From contig LVLI01000020.1 in assembly GCA_001687465.1 (NCBI GenBank), positions 62,001-126,000 on the forward strand: 64,000 bases of DNA, in the 5' to 3' direction. The notes below the pieces were generated by a model. That model was not told where the DNA came from. It did no database searches and saw nothing but the letters and a program-made list of their open reading frames with translations. Positions 20,115 through 30,708 of the stretch are shown here, piece after piece (the stretch's first letter is position 1; each line of letters starts with the position of its first letter). The position numbers and the translations under genes are program-made. The stretch comes from Halocafeteria seosinensis. Its lineage: Eukaryota; Sar; Bigyra; Bicosoecida.

Positions 20115-22578
20115 ATGAATGAGGAAGGACCTTCACAAAACTTTCTCTGTCATGATCTTGAGGCTATACAGAGCCGTATACGGCGTATCTTAGGGTTTGT
20201 TGTAATCGAAGATGCATACCGAGAGAGTAGTGTTGTCTGGAGACCATGTGCACAAATGAGCAGCGTGGAGTGGATGAAATCTCTCTGGAACTCGGTGTGG
20301 TGTCGTAAGGAGGGCCATCAGCATGGAGATAATGGCATTCAAGCTCATGTTTCCAAGGTATCCTTAGAAAATAGAGATTCACCCCGGCGAGGAGATAACT
20401 ATAAGCGAGTGGGAGGGTTTAGCTCGCCGGCCACGAAACAGAAATGTGGGCCACAGTCTCCCTCGACGCCACGATTGTCCAGGCAGCATCATGTTGGCAC
20501 AACGGGCTCATGGTTGGAAGGGAATAGTTATATAGTCGGGGATGAGGATACACTGAACTTGTCTTCCTCGCTTCGTGGACTGCGTCTTTCAGATTTCTTA
20601 CACAATGAAACTCACCATCAGACAAGTTTTGAGTACAAGACAAACGGCAGCATGCACGAATACGCAACGCAGGACTACCCCAGACCTCAAAGCGAAAGGA
20701 AAAATGCCAGGCAGGACAAAGACTCAAGATACCCGAAACAAGAGAATGAACGAAGTAAGAGTGCTGGTGCATATCGGCGATCGCGATCACGGTCGCCAAA
20801 TTCATCAGTCAGATTTCGCGACCAACCTGAGTCCTACGGGGATGGGTATACGGACATACTGCACGATGAGACAGGTGAAGCATCGCTGGTGTCACGTGTG
20901 GTGAGTGTACAACGTTCTCACTCGAGGGAATCCTCTCATTTACAAGCTCAGAGTCGGTCAAACTCCCGCTACCGATCGATGAACAGGAGGTCAAACAGTG
21001 CGAGAAGTTACTCACCTATTCAGCACGACGATTCCAAGAGAATACCGGGACCTACAGTTAGGTCAAGAATGCAATTTGAAACTCCCGAATATAGAACATC
21101 GTGGTCTCCCGGGTCGTTTCAGTCTCCGAGGCAGACGAATACTAGAGCCAATCGCAAGCAGTGTGGAGTCGATAGCGTAGCTGAAGATATTGATAATTTT
21201 GCAAACTTTGAAGCAGACGTTGTAAAAAGATCGTATGAAACGTTTGTTTCGGAATCTAGAGGAACTCAAGATATCATTGATGCCCAGGCCAAACGGTTAT
21301 ACAGCCAGAAGCAAGCTTTCGAAGACGAGCAACGGAAGGAGTTCGAAGAATTTGAAGCTGTGATTGAAGAGAAGCGAGAAAAAGAGCGAAAAGAGCGGGA
21401 GCGTGAAGAGGAAGCACAACGAAAGAAACAAGAAGAAGAGAGGAAGAAGAAAGAAGCTGAGGAGGCCCGTAAGAAGAAAGACGAAGAGCAGAAGCACAAG
21501 GCAGAGCAAGAGAAACGAAGAGCAGAACGAGATAAAGCAAAAGAAGCCAATAACTTAAAAAGCAATGTACAGGGAGAATCTCTTGAGCAAAGAATTATCC
21601 AATTCATTAGCAGCGTGGATACTATGAATGATAAAGCTCGAAAGTTGCGGAAAGATGAACCGTACAAAAGTATCAGACGAAAGATTCGCTCCTCTGTCAA
21701 CGAGATACATGGAAGCATCAAGCAAGTGCAAAAAGCATCCAGTCTTCTTCACGATATTATACAACAAAGTAAGAACATTGAAAGCGGAGAGGATTTTACT
21801 CTGTTTTCCATTGCAGACTTCTTAGTGGTAAACGTAAGTCCCCGGGTCTCTAGATATCACTTTATACTAAAAGATTACCGTTGCATTTCTCGATGCAGCC
21901 AAGTTTAGACGCATTTTCCAACGAAAGCAAGACGTTTGCTCTCGCTGGCGTGTTGACAAATCTTGCAGCTCCCAACCGTCGGCTTGCAGATTATGTTGTG
22001 GGGCTAGCGGCTAAGAAAAACCCCGCATTGATCCCCAAGCCTCCCTCAGAAAGTGTAAGTGATTTCTTGCATTGACATATATGCTGTGCTGTTTCCCAAT
22101 AATCCAGTGCATTGTCTATGAATAGCAGTATACGAGAGATGGTGCTTTAGGCAGTACCGCCGTGCTTGCGGCATTTATGCAAGGTAGCGCCCAAGCAAGC
22201 CAGCACCCATTTGGCCTGAACAAATGCTGGGAAATCCTTACGCGTATTTTGAACAGGAAACCATCGGCGCTCACGACGGGAACAGTGCTTACGCTCCTTA
22301 AATTTGCTGGATATGAACTTTATCGAGCTTATAGACGCCAGGCATCCAAACTGTTCCGATTTATACACGTCAAATATATCTCCAAGCTACAAGAGAGGGA
22401 AAAAACTTTGGACGAAGAAAGTCGTGGCTCCGAGCATGTCCTCGTTGCCAAGCTGTCCTCCTGGTGTGACGAGACTGCAAGAAATGGATATAAGATTAGC
22501 CATCCTCCGGAGGGATGGAGCTTGCCGAACGAATTAATAGTGCACGAAGTCGAGCAGAGCAATGACGGTTGGTTTTGA
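20115..22578 (+). CDS. GLE1: mRNA export factor GLE1
   Basis: Three exons: 20115-21833, 21899-22054, 22129-22578, giving 774 aa. Layout: an S/R-rich disordered region to about residue 380, a strongly charged K/E/R coiled coil near residues 420-515, then the conserved GLE1 helical C-terminal domain. The C-terminal domain shows HPFGLNKCWEILTRILNRKP and TLLKFAGYELYRAYRRQASK, matching the family's HP-x-x-x-x-x-W and FL-x-x-AG-x-x-L-x-x-x-Y patterns. GLE1 with IP6 activates the DEAD-box ATPase DBP5 at the cytoplasmic face of the nuclear pore to release exported mRNPs. Intron 2 acceptor could be 22126 instead of 22129; both keep frame. The stop is 81 bp from the convergent WDR5 stop. Confidence 0.9.
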
Positions 22579-22659
22579 TGCGCCAGTCAAATACCTGGAC
22601 GAGCAATATTGTCCTTGATGTTTAACAATTCCTTTCACAGCTTTGAAGAAAGCTTATTT

Positions 22660-23956
22660 CTAGCTGCTCCATATGGCAATTTCCTTCTTGTCGATGGATA
22701 GGTCTGAGAATGCAAGCAGTTGATCCGAGGGATGCACAGCCATGGCTAGTATGGGTTTCTTGAAGTACTTAATCCTTTGCACCAGTTCCTCGCTTTCTGA
22801 GTTCCATATGTATACCTGTGTGTCGAGAGCGTCTCTAATGGATGCTATCCAATACAGGGCATCCATGAGTAGAACTTACTTGGCCATCTTCGCTACCAGA
22901 AACAACATAGCCGGCTTCCGGAAGACTGAATGCATTGGCACAACAGTGCTCTTGGTTCACATGTCCTCCGTAAGTTCTCACCGGTAAACCATTCGTGTAA
23001 TCCCACAGCGAGATCGTATCATCCATGGTGGACACCAATATGTAGGAATTGTTTGGAGAGAAGCGAACATAGGAGCTGGATGTCTAGAGAGCGATGAGTT
23101 ATTCAGCGGACTTAATGGTTTTTAATATTTGCTCCACTATTACGTACACTTTTGAAGTCTTCTCATCGTCGAAGAACGTATATCTGCAGCTCCCTGTTGC
23201 AATATCCCATACCCGGCTGCACAAAGTTGATTGTACTTAGAAATCACTAAATAGAAGGAAACTAGAGCAATCAATACGTACCAAACTCCATCAAAACTAC
23301 CCGAAGCAACAGCGAGTCCATCAGAGCTGCAAGATACTGAAGATACTGGACCCGCGTGGGCTGGAATCGTTCTCACGCAGTACTTTTGTCGGAGGTCCCA
23401 GATGCGTATGCTGTGGTCATACCCACCCGATACAACGACGTTGGGATCTCCTGGGCAGAAATCAACGGTAAAAACGTGGCTTGTATGGCCTTCAAGAGAC
23501 AGTAAGCATTGCTCCTGTGGAACCATTGCACAAGTTAATCACCTCATTCAAAACAGCCGCCACCGTCAGAAACGACCTACCGTAGACGCGTCCCATATTC
23601 TCGCTGTATGATCGTCTGAGGCTGAAGCAAGCCGAACATTGTCCGGGCACCACGCTACATCGGAAATGCCGTACTCATGCCCTTTCAGGGCGGTCGAATT
23701 CCATCGGATACTGCGTGAACTAGTGCCTCCCGTCACTCGTCTCTTTCTCCATACTCGTACAGTTTTATCACTCGCTGCACCATGGCACGCTATAAGGAAA
23801 TACGCTTGTATTGCATAACGAAAGGATGGTATACGTACAGCATGATGCCAATAAATCGCTCTCTGAAGCGAAAGAGAGCGCTGTCACAGGCTCCACATGC
23901 CCCTGTAAACTCTCTGAAAAATGATACAAGGGGTTCTCTCCCTCATTGCTCTCCAT
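22660..23956 (-). CDS. WDR5: WDR5, COMPASS/MLL complex WD40 subunit
   Basis: Six exons: 23956-23839, 23789-23581, 23514-23282, 23216-23148, 23075-22880, 22815-22660, giving 326 aa against 334 in human. It is a seven-bladed WD40 protein from end to end. WDR5 hallmarks include CRVWDIATGSCRYTFFDDE, VRFSPNNSYILVSTMDD, LWDYTNGLPVRTYGGHVNQE and VSGSEDGQVYIW, aligning block by block with animal WDR5. Each junction was fixed by restoring these blocks. The fourth intron ends at CATCCAG, so that SKVSYVRFSP is read. WDR5 scaffolds SET1/MLL histone H3K4 methyltransferases. Intron 1 is only 49 bp. It converges on GLE1. Confidence 0.92.
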
Positions 23957-24238
23957 CTTATATTATTCCGTCTCACTACTCTGTATATATCAGACTATAC
24001 CTGAAGATAATTATGCACCAATCAATCCCCTGGGACAGAGTGTACAGTCTGTACCTATGCTATGATATCCGTGAACTTTGATTGAAGTTTAACTTAGACT
24101 CTTAAGGAGAGCCTTAGGAGACCACTGTACATTGAGCAACGACCATTAATACTATCCGAATGTTCGTTCGCGAGTTTAGAACCTTAATGTACATTCCTTC
24201 AAGTGCTCGGTTAGATTTGGCAATCAAACTGCGAATCG

Positions 24239-25629
24239 CTAACTAGGCTTCCCGAGATGGCGAAGCAAGGCTCTATAAGACTCTGTGCGATTGCCTTCAG
24301 AGTCGCGAATTGTTACACACTCTTTTATGGGAGCACTCCCAGTCGACACTCCCTTAGACTCTTCTCTGTCTTTCTTTGCGACGAAAACCACAAATAGTGG
24401 ACGTTTGCCCTCTTTGGGGATCGCATCAACAGTTCTCCGCACTCTAAGTCCCGCGTTCTCCAATGCATGAAGTGTTCGGTCACGAGCTAAAGCGGTGTTA
24501 ACCACCACAAAGAATCCAGTTTCCGGTTTCAATAGAGCACTAGCTGCTCGCGCATATACCTCTATACCTCCTTTGAGTTCAAAAAGGCACCCGGCACTCT
24601 CTGGACAAGCGGGCATCCCTCCTTGCTCTGACGGAAAATAAGGAGGAGTTCCGGTAATCATGTCAAACGTCCCATTGCGGAGTAGCGAACGTAAGGCCGG
24701 AACATCCTGAATATCTTGCTGATAGACAGAGACACGCTCGCTACATCCTGAACACGAGTAGCGTGTAAATGACAGCACCCCCTGACTTCTATCGTTTCAA
24801 ATCTGACTTACCATTATATTGAACCGATTTTTCCGCCATCTCCTTACGCAATAACTGTGCTTCCACACCGGAGCAGGTCGCTAGCGGTAAAGCCCAAGCA
24901 ATCATGAGCAACACAGAGCCAATACCACAACCCAAATCTAAATAGTTGCATTCCATAGCAGATTTATCAGGCATCGCTTTCTCCAGCGGCTGGTCAAAAG
25001 GTTTTTCTGCGTCAAATCTTCCGTTGTTTTCGCGATACGGAAGAACTGGTCGAGCGAACCCATGCGTTACCGCTTCTCTCCAAGCCACCCACGCGGTCAC
25101 AACGTCATCAGTGCTATATCTGTGTTTCGTAGTCTGCGCAGGCGACGCAGAAATTTTTTAAAGACCTCTTAAAACAGGCATGTCTTAACCAAAATAATAA
25201 ACCAACCTTCTGAAAAATTTTCCACTTCCCGGCTAAGAAGCATACTTCCTCGTCTTCTTGGGGATACAATTTAGGATCTGTTAAAACGGTGGCATCTCCC
25301 GGTGGAATAGGACCGGGAGCCTCGAAATGGGCATATTTCCGCGGCGTTGTCTGAATCCTGTCCTTCTCCGGGCGGAATCGCTTCTTGGTCCGTCTGATTA
25401 TCCCCGTACCAGTGCATACTGTACATGGCTTCTGAACTCGCTTCTTACAGATGCTGCCTTGCCCTTGACATTTCCAGCACGGTCCACCGTCATTCACATT
25501 ATCCACGTGATGTACCACGGTTTGCTCCTGCGCTGTACAGCTCCCAGAAGCACCACCAGCACTAGCAACACTATTAGTGCTGTCCATAGAGGCATCATTG
25601 GATGCTGCATGCTCACTACTCATGGTCAT
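24239..25629 (-). CDS. TrmN6-like N6-adenine methyltransferase with DnaJ-type zinc finger
   Basis: Three exons: 25629-25207, 25133-24812, 24747-24239, giving 417 aa. Residues 50-75 hold two CxxC repeats of DnaJ zinc-finger type (CWKCQGQG and CTVCTGTG). The junction of exons 1 and 2 rebuilds KIFQKTTKHRYSTDDVVTAW, a pattern seen in front of TrmN6-type domains. SAM-binding motif I is DLGCGIGSVLLMIA (about residue 207), and the catalytic motif is TGTPPYF (about residue 280), a variant of NPPY that places the target amino group of adenine. Bacterial TrmN6 methylates A37 of tRNA-Val. The zinc finger could bind RNA or substrate, which is inference. The acceptor of intron 2 (TTCAG) joins NG to CSERVSVYQQDI. 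The first ATG is at 25629. Confidence 0.8.
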
Positions 25630-26059
25630 CCAATTACTCGGATAGAAGAGTTAGACAGCCAATCTAATTCCACTAGCGGGTGTATACCACTCTTAGAAAC
25701 GTGTCAACAGAGATGGCGGACTAGCTTTCAAAGCCATACACGTCCCATGGAGCCTCATAATGGAGCTCGGCTTCCGAAGTTCACAACCTCAGCTTCACAG
25801 AAGTTGGATGACCATGAATCGTGACATGAAGTTTCCAGAGGCTTGTGCGCTTGACATTCGGGAATTCACGAAGGGGAGACTTGTGCAAAAAATACTTGTT
25901 GAGGGTATCATAGGTGATACTATTGATATTCCTCGCATTCTCGCTGGTCGATGTAAGCGCAGGTTTGGAAGGATACGAACTATTACGAAGTTACTGAGTC
26001 GTCTTCTGTTTCTAGCAGTTGCCAAGTATTAGAACTGTTCTAATAGAACAGCAGCAGCA
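25630..26059. other. Divergent intergenic region
   Basis: This 430-bp region lies between the methyltransferase start and the next plus-strand gene. It contains an open frame at 25760-26032 (90 codons, plus strand) rich in R, I and L with no recognised motif. It could be a small gene, a spliced 5' exon of the downstream gene or chance. I do not call it as a gene. Confidence 0.4.
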
Positions 26060-26638
26060 ATGGGTTGGGAATGGAGAGTATTTTTCGCCGTAGATCGCGC
26101 GGATACTTGCTTTGACATTTGGCGAACACTAGGAATCAGCGTCGGCGGATCTGCAGGAGAAAGGCGAACTGATAGATACGTTGCTGTGTCTCCAGATTAT
26201 GGACTGAAGCTGCGAGGTAATGGAGGGTGGGAGTTAAAGATCCGAAAGCAATACGCGGAAGACTCTCTAGAGAAGTGGGGGAAGTATCATCTGAGTGGCG
26301 TAAGCGATGCTAGTGAGCTCTCAAGTGCCCTAAAATCCGGCGGGTTACCTCAGGTGACAGCCATTCTAGACCGTAACGGGATGCATATCGTTGACACAAA
26401 GAAGCATAGGTACCAAGTTCAATGGGAAGGAGTAGTGCTGGAGCAAGTGGATTGTGAGCTTGATCTATCCGAAGGGCGAGGCGTTCAACACCTTCGTTCG
26501 ATATGTTGCGAGGGCGACGAAGCTACCGTGCGAACCCAAAGTAAACGTATTCGCTCTTCATTGGAACAAGCAGGCGTTGAGTTTTATACGGAAGGATATC
26601 CGGAAATGATATGTAGAGTGCTCGGGATTGCTTCGTGA
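26060..26638 (+). CDS. Small conserved-looking protein, possibly CYTH-like
   Basis: Single exon, 192 aa, clean ATG to TGA. It opens with MGWEWRVFF and contains RRTDRYVAVSPDYGLKLRG followed by GGWELKIRKQ. The alternation of R/K/E on beta-strand-like segments (RTDRY, LKLR, ELKIR) recalls CYTH/triphosphate-tunnel proteins, in which such residues line the barrel and bind polyphosphate. The canonical ExExK motif is absent, so the fold assignment is a weak inference. The compact globular composition, the absence of low complexity and the intact frame make it a convincing protein-coding gene. I do not recognise the family with certainty. Confidence 0.65.
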   Translation: MGWEWRVFFAVDRADTCFDIWRTLGISVGGSAGERRTDRYVAVSPDYGLKLRGNGGWELKIRKQYAEDSLEKWGKYHLSGVSDASELSSALKSGGLPQVTAILDRNGMHIVDTKKHRYQVQWEGVVLEQVDCELDLSEGRGVQHLRSICCEGDEATVRTQSKRIRSSLEQAGVEFYTEGYPEMICRVLGIAS

Positions 26639-27138
26639 GCGGCAACGCGCTACTCCGCAGTGAAGCTACTTACGTGAACAGAAAATTGGTTCATCAAGGA
26701 ATCCTGTTAAGCGCTAAACACTGCACAAGAGGTTAGCACCCCTTTATGTTAATTGAACGCATGCACTTCAAAATCGGCTTCAAATTGGAAGGCGCATAAC
26801 GCGGAATATCGGCCAACAATTATGAAGCACCAATGGCAGAAATCGCGCTGTTCCCACTTTATAGCAGATATGATTACAAAGGTATGAATCTAAAACACTA
26901 TCTTCTTTTGCGAATTGACGTATTCTTTATTCCTTTCAAGAGATTTCACACCACTACGGTTCTGTCCAAGAAACTTCTGGAATACATTGCTTCGTCTTCC
27001 CAGATTTGATGGAAAACCATTTTTCTAGTTTGTTCCATTTTATTCATCCTGTATATGATAGGGTTATATTTGTAGGGATTGTGCATGTCTCTTGGTTGTC
27101 TAGTTAGTGTGTCATAGACCGTGCCTGCAGCCGGTGCA
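26639..27138. other. Intergenic spacer before ankyrin gene
   Basis: This 500-bp stretch follows the small conserved-looking gene and precedes the ankyrin gene. It is AT-rich and T-rich towards 27000-27080. No coding exon, tRNA or repeat was recognised. It probably contains the promoter of the ankyrin-repeat gene. Confidence 0.5.
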
Positions 27139-29801
27139 ATGTCGTCCGAGCAGCACCATCAATTAGTGCAAGGTAGAGTGCATAATCGAACCCCTCTTTT
27201 TTATTATCTATATGTTGTACAGGTGTAATTCCTTGTGGTACATGCAGAGCTGGAACGACTACGGGATGAAAATGAACGACTTAGAACGGCATTACTACCC
27301 CAGAGAGAGGACCGTCCTACGCCGGACATTGGCGCTTCGCCCAGCTTTCAAGGGTATATGGTGGACGATGCAAGTGGGATATCCTCTAGAATGGAAGCTT
27401 TATCCATGAGTGAGAGATCTCCCTCGAATTCTATCGGAAGAATCCTTTCGAATGAAGGAGAAAGCACTGGAACCCCGCCGCCGTTTAAAGCTGATCTCCT
27501 ACGTAGTCGAGATTGGAGTACGGGTAGAAGCGCTGCTGCCTCTGATGTCATCCCCCGCGCGGCAAGTTCTCCTCGAACGCCTGAGCTTCCATCCAATTCG
27601 TCGGTTAGTCCTCCCGTTGCTGAAGGCGGTCAAAACGGTCCCAGGGCTCCCGAAGTCCCTTCGTCTTTCGCGGAAGACCAGTGGAATCACCTGAGGGAAC
27701 CCATTCTGCTGGATCACGAAATTCGCAAATCCACTGCCAAGTTCTCGCTTGTAACTGGCATAGGTGAGCTGACTAATCTTTTGTTGTGGAAAGTGTCTGT
27801 GGTTTTTACCAACTTATGTATGAGTGTATGCAGAGTACGAAATTATCACGAAGCTATTTGTAAGCTAAAGTTTAGTGCTTTGTCCATCTCATGATACGCA
27901 CACAACTGAATTGGACACTTACGTTGGTGCAGAAATCATGCGAGGTAAACAGGAGCTTAAGAAATGCATTTCAGGAACTGATGCGTTGGAAACGCAGTTC
28001 TATCGTACTAATCGGCTCAGGCAAGAAAAAACCCACTCCGTATAGGTGTAGCCCGTCTGCATTACGTAACAATGTAAGTCACTACTCCAAACTATACTAT
28101 ACCTATTTCTGTCATGGTATAATCGGTGTTTGCCTTTTGCAGGAAAGTCACACACTGCTTCACCATGCTGCCAAGCATACAGACTTCCCCGAAGTTCTAA
28201 CTTTCCTTGTAACAGAGCTTGATATCCCCGTTAATATAACGGACATGTGCGGCCGTGTGCCACTGCATTTCGCAGCGTTTCGGGGGTCCTTGAATTTAGT
28301 GCAGGAACTACTCAATCTCGGTGCTGACCCTGCCGCTACTGATGTAGTACGTCAGACGTAAATTTCGTATCCAATTTGTGTTCTGCGTTGCTCATCTGGA
28401 TTGTGTGTATATACCTTGCTGCAGCGAGGATTTACCCCGTTAATGTACGCTAAAGTTGGTGAGAACAAAGAATCCCCAGAGTATTTTCTAGTTAGAATGC
28501 TCCTGGAGCGTCTGGATCCTTCCCCACAATCCCCAGATCTCATGGATAACTCTTTTTTCCCCAGGAACAGTCCTCTCCGAGGTATTGCATCGAGGGTGGC
28601 CTCACCTAGTTCATACGACGCCACTCCACCTCAGGGTACGATCGCCTCTGGGGCAAGATTGCTGACTCCAAGGCATTACAGCACCCCGTACACGAACGTG
28701 CTTCGACGAATCGCAAGTCCGAAAAGCGAGGAGGAAATATCTTTTAAGAAGAGCCTCACCGAGTCATTTCAATCCGTTGCTTCCCCTGATGGAAAGGCGC
28801 TGAATAAGGATAACTGGGAGAGCTCTCCGACACTTGTAGAAGACCAGAACCCTATATTTCACTTTGTACTACTTTTGGTTGATTCGCGACTGCCGCTTTT
28901 GTGTGACGCGTGTGAGCGTCTCTCGCCTAGGTTGCAGCTCCGATCAATCCCACTTTCCCAAACGAGGAGTAATTCTATGAGGGAAATGATAAGGGCTGTA
29001 TGTGAAACGCCAATGCCTCCGTTCCAAGGTACGGACTCACTGTTGACGGAAACCGGTCCAAAATCTTACGCCGTGGGAGCGTTCGTCGGCCCTATTAGGG
29101 ACTCTGAGGTTGCATCTGCGTTTGCCAAAGCATGGAAGAGAAAACTTCTTTACTGTCACTCGCGATGTGAATGTACAGCAGAGTGCGATGAGACAACGGA
29201 GAATAATTATTCTCGTCTCCGCAGTGCGCTCTCTTCTAGTCCTTCCAAAAGAGTCGCCGCCCAGGAAGCTTTCATGGAGACCTTGCGATGTCCACAGAAG
29301 GAAGGCTCCGGTTTTTGCGAGTTCTCAGCGGTGGCTAACGGGAAACAGTTACTCGAAAAAGAGCAATGGATCCTAGGCGACGAGCTCCACCCGGACTTAC
29401 GCCTGCCACGGACGATGTGTGCATCTGTCGGCGGAATGGGATACACTAGGTCGAACACTGATTCCTTGCAGACGTTTCTAGAGAAGCGAGAAATTTGGGA
29501 TATATTAGGTGATATACAAAGGATGTTTACAGTTACCATCCCCTACCTCGACTCTGCTGAGAAACGACAGGGTCTTGCGGATATGTTGCAGAATCGAGTA
29601 TCGCGGCATTCAGGAAGCGGTTTCACCGAAGAACCTGAGGATCTCTACCAACGCCTCGGCACATGGACGTCGCAATTTATGAGTGAAGAGAAAAAGGAAG
29701 AGGCTTGTAATCTTTATAAGGTTCTCGCAGAAAAAATGAATGATGCATGTGGTATCCAAGGAAACCAAACGTCTCAACCTGCAGACTCGGGTGCGGGTTA
29801 A
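27139..29801 (+). CDS. Ankyrin-repeat protein of unknown function
   Basis: Modelled as five exons: 27139-27172, 27248-27763, 27876-28039, 28143-28346, 28425-29801, giving 764 aa. The first junction joins MSSEQHHQLVQ to ELERLRDENERLR, a short coiled coil. A P/S-rich disordered region follows, then a charged helical block (GKQELKKCISGTDALE, then TNRLRQEK). Residues 240-320 contain two to three ankyrin repeats: HTLLHHAAKHTDFPEVLTFL, GRVPLHFAAFRGSLNLVQEL, and RGFTPLMYAK restored across the last intron. The long C-terminal exon is S/P-rich, then helical with a cluster of cysteines (CHSRCECTAEC). Introns 2 and 3 (112 and 103 bp) are the least certain because alternative AG acceptors exist. Ankyrin repeats bind proteins; no partner can be inferred. 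Confidence 0.72.
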
Positions 29802-30081
29802 ACTCGAAATTGTCACCGTTATTGATTGAAGGATCGTATTTAACAGGATTCTCCGAATGGGAACCGGGAGAGTCCACAATATACTCCACATGCTATGGAT
29901 GACTGTGTATTTATTACGCGGTATTTAAGACTGCAGGACTGGCTATTCAAGTGCCAACGAAGGCGAGGCCAGCCTAGTTGCTGTCAAACATACATTGTAG
30001 TGGTTCCCCAGGCAATGTTCATAGAAAGTGTTTCCGTGGACATAAATGCACTATTATCCAATACAAGCATACGAAGGTTAT

Positions 30082-30530
30082 TTAATGAGAATCACCATTG
30101 TCTTCCTTCGCCTTTGGTCCATGATGCACGGCGAGCCAGACAGTAGGAGTAACGGTGCCCTCAGTTCCACGAGCGGCTGAGGTAGATGCTACTCGATGTC
30201 GGGTATGAGCTGGAATGAGGAGGTAGTCCCCGGCGCTCAAATGTCTGGGAGAGTCCTCGCCTTCAATCTGGAGCTGAGCTTCTCCTTGCAAAACCACTAC
30301 CCACTCATCATCTTCCTGATCGTACCTGCAAGTCACTTATTCACCGATTCTTCACCGCTCTAGCTTGGATACCGAAGCTGCCAGGACACGTACCATTGCC
30401 CTTCTGGAGTTGATTGGCCTGTACTTACTATCCTGTATATTCGAGCGCTCCGAGACTCTCGCAGCGGAGTGAATTCCTCTTCAGTCAGTTCTGAAGTAGG
30501 CAAGTTGTCGAACAGATTGCCGGAATCCAT
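30082..30530 (-). CDS. Cupin-domain protein
   Basis: Two exons: 30530-30394 and 30325-30082, giving 126 aa. The intron junction rebuilds EGQWYDQEDDEWVVVLQGEA. The cupin barrel is clear: DEWVVVLQGEAQLQIEGE, then the turn LSAGDYLLIPAHTRHRV, where the PAHTRHR segment matches the second conserved cupin motif. Small single-cupin proteins of this kind occur widely in bacteria and algae. Metal ligands in motif 1 are partly replaced (E and W instead of H-x-H), so catalytic activity is uncertain. The start ATG at 30530 gives the usual length; the upstream frame has no ATG. It lies between the ankyrin gene and PIF1. Confidence 0.82.
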
Positions 30531-30708
30531 TATAAACCAGACCTTGGGACATTCTAACTCCTTACAAACGGAAAATACTGCAGCGGTTGAGATGCATGAA
30601 TGGTTCAACACTCTAAGATACCAACAAAACCAGTGCTCAAAAAAAGTACTCGTACGTCGTTAACACATTATGTCGGATTTATGTTTCCAACTTGTTGACT
30701 GGGAAACG

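Noticed and set aside
21266-21721. Leu/Ser/Phe-rich minus-strand ORFs resembling membrane proteins.
   Set aside because: Antisense of the Glu/Lys/Arg codons of the GLE1 coiled coil; the same effect explains hydrophobic antisense ORFs in the 59-62 kb gene.
22660-23956. Alternative assignment of the WD40 gene to UTP13 or other WD proteins.
   Set aside because: Length and block-by-block motifs fit WDR5, and the rebuilt exon junctions reproduce WDR5 sequence order.
25760-26032. 90-codon plus-strand ORF between divergent genes.
   Set aside because: No motif, an overlapping frame of similar length on the other strand, and it sits where two promoters are expected.
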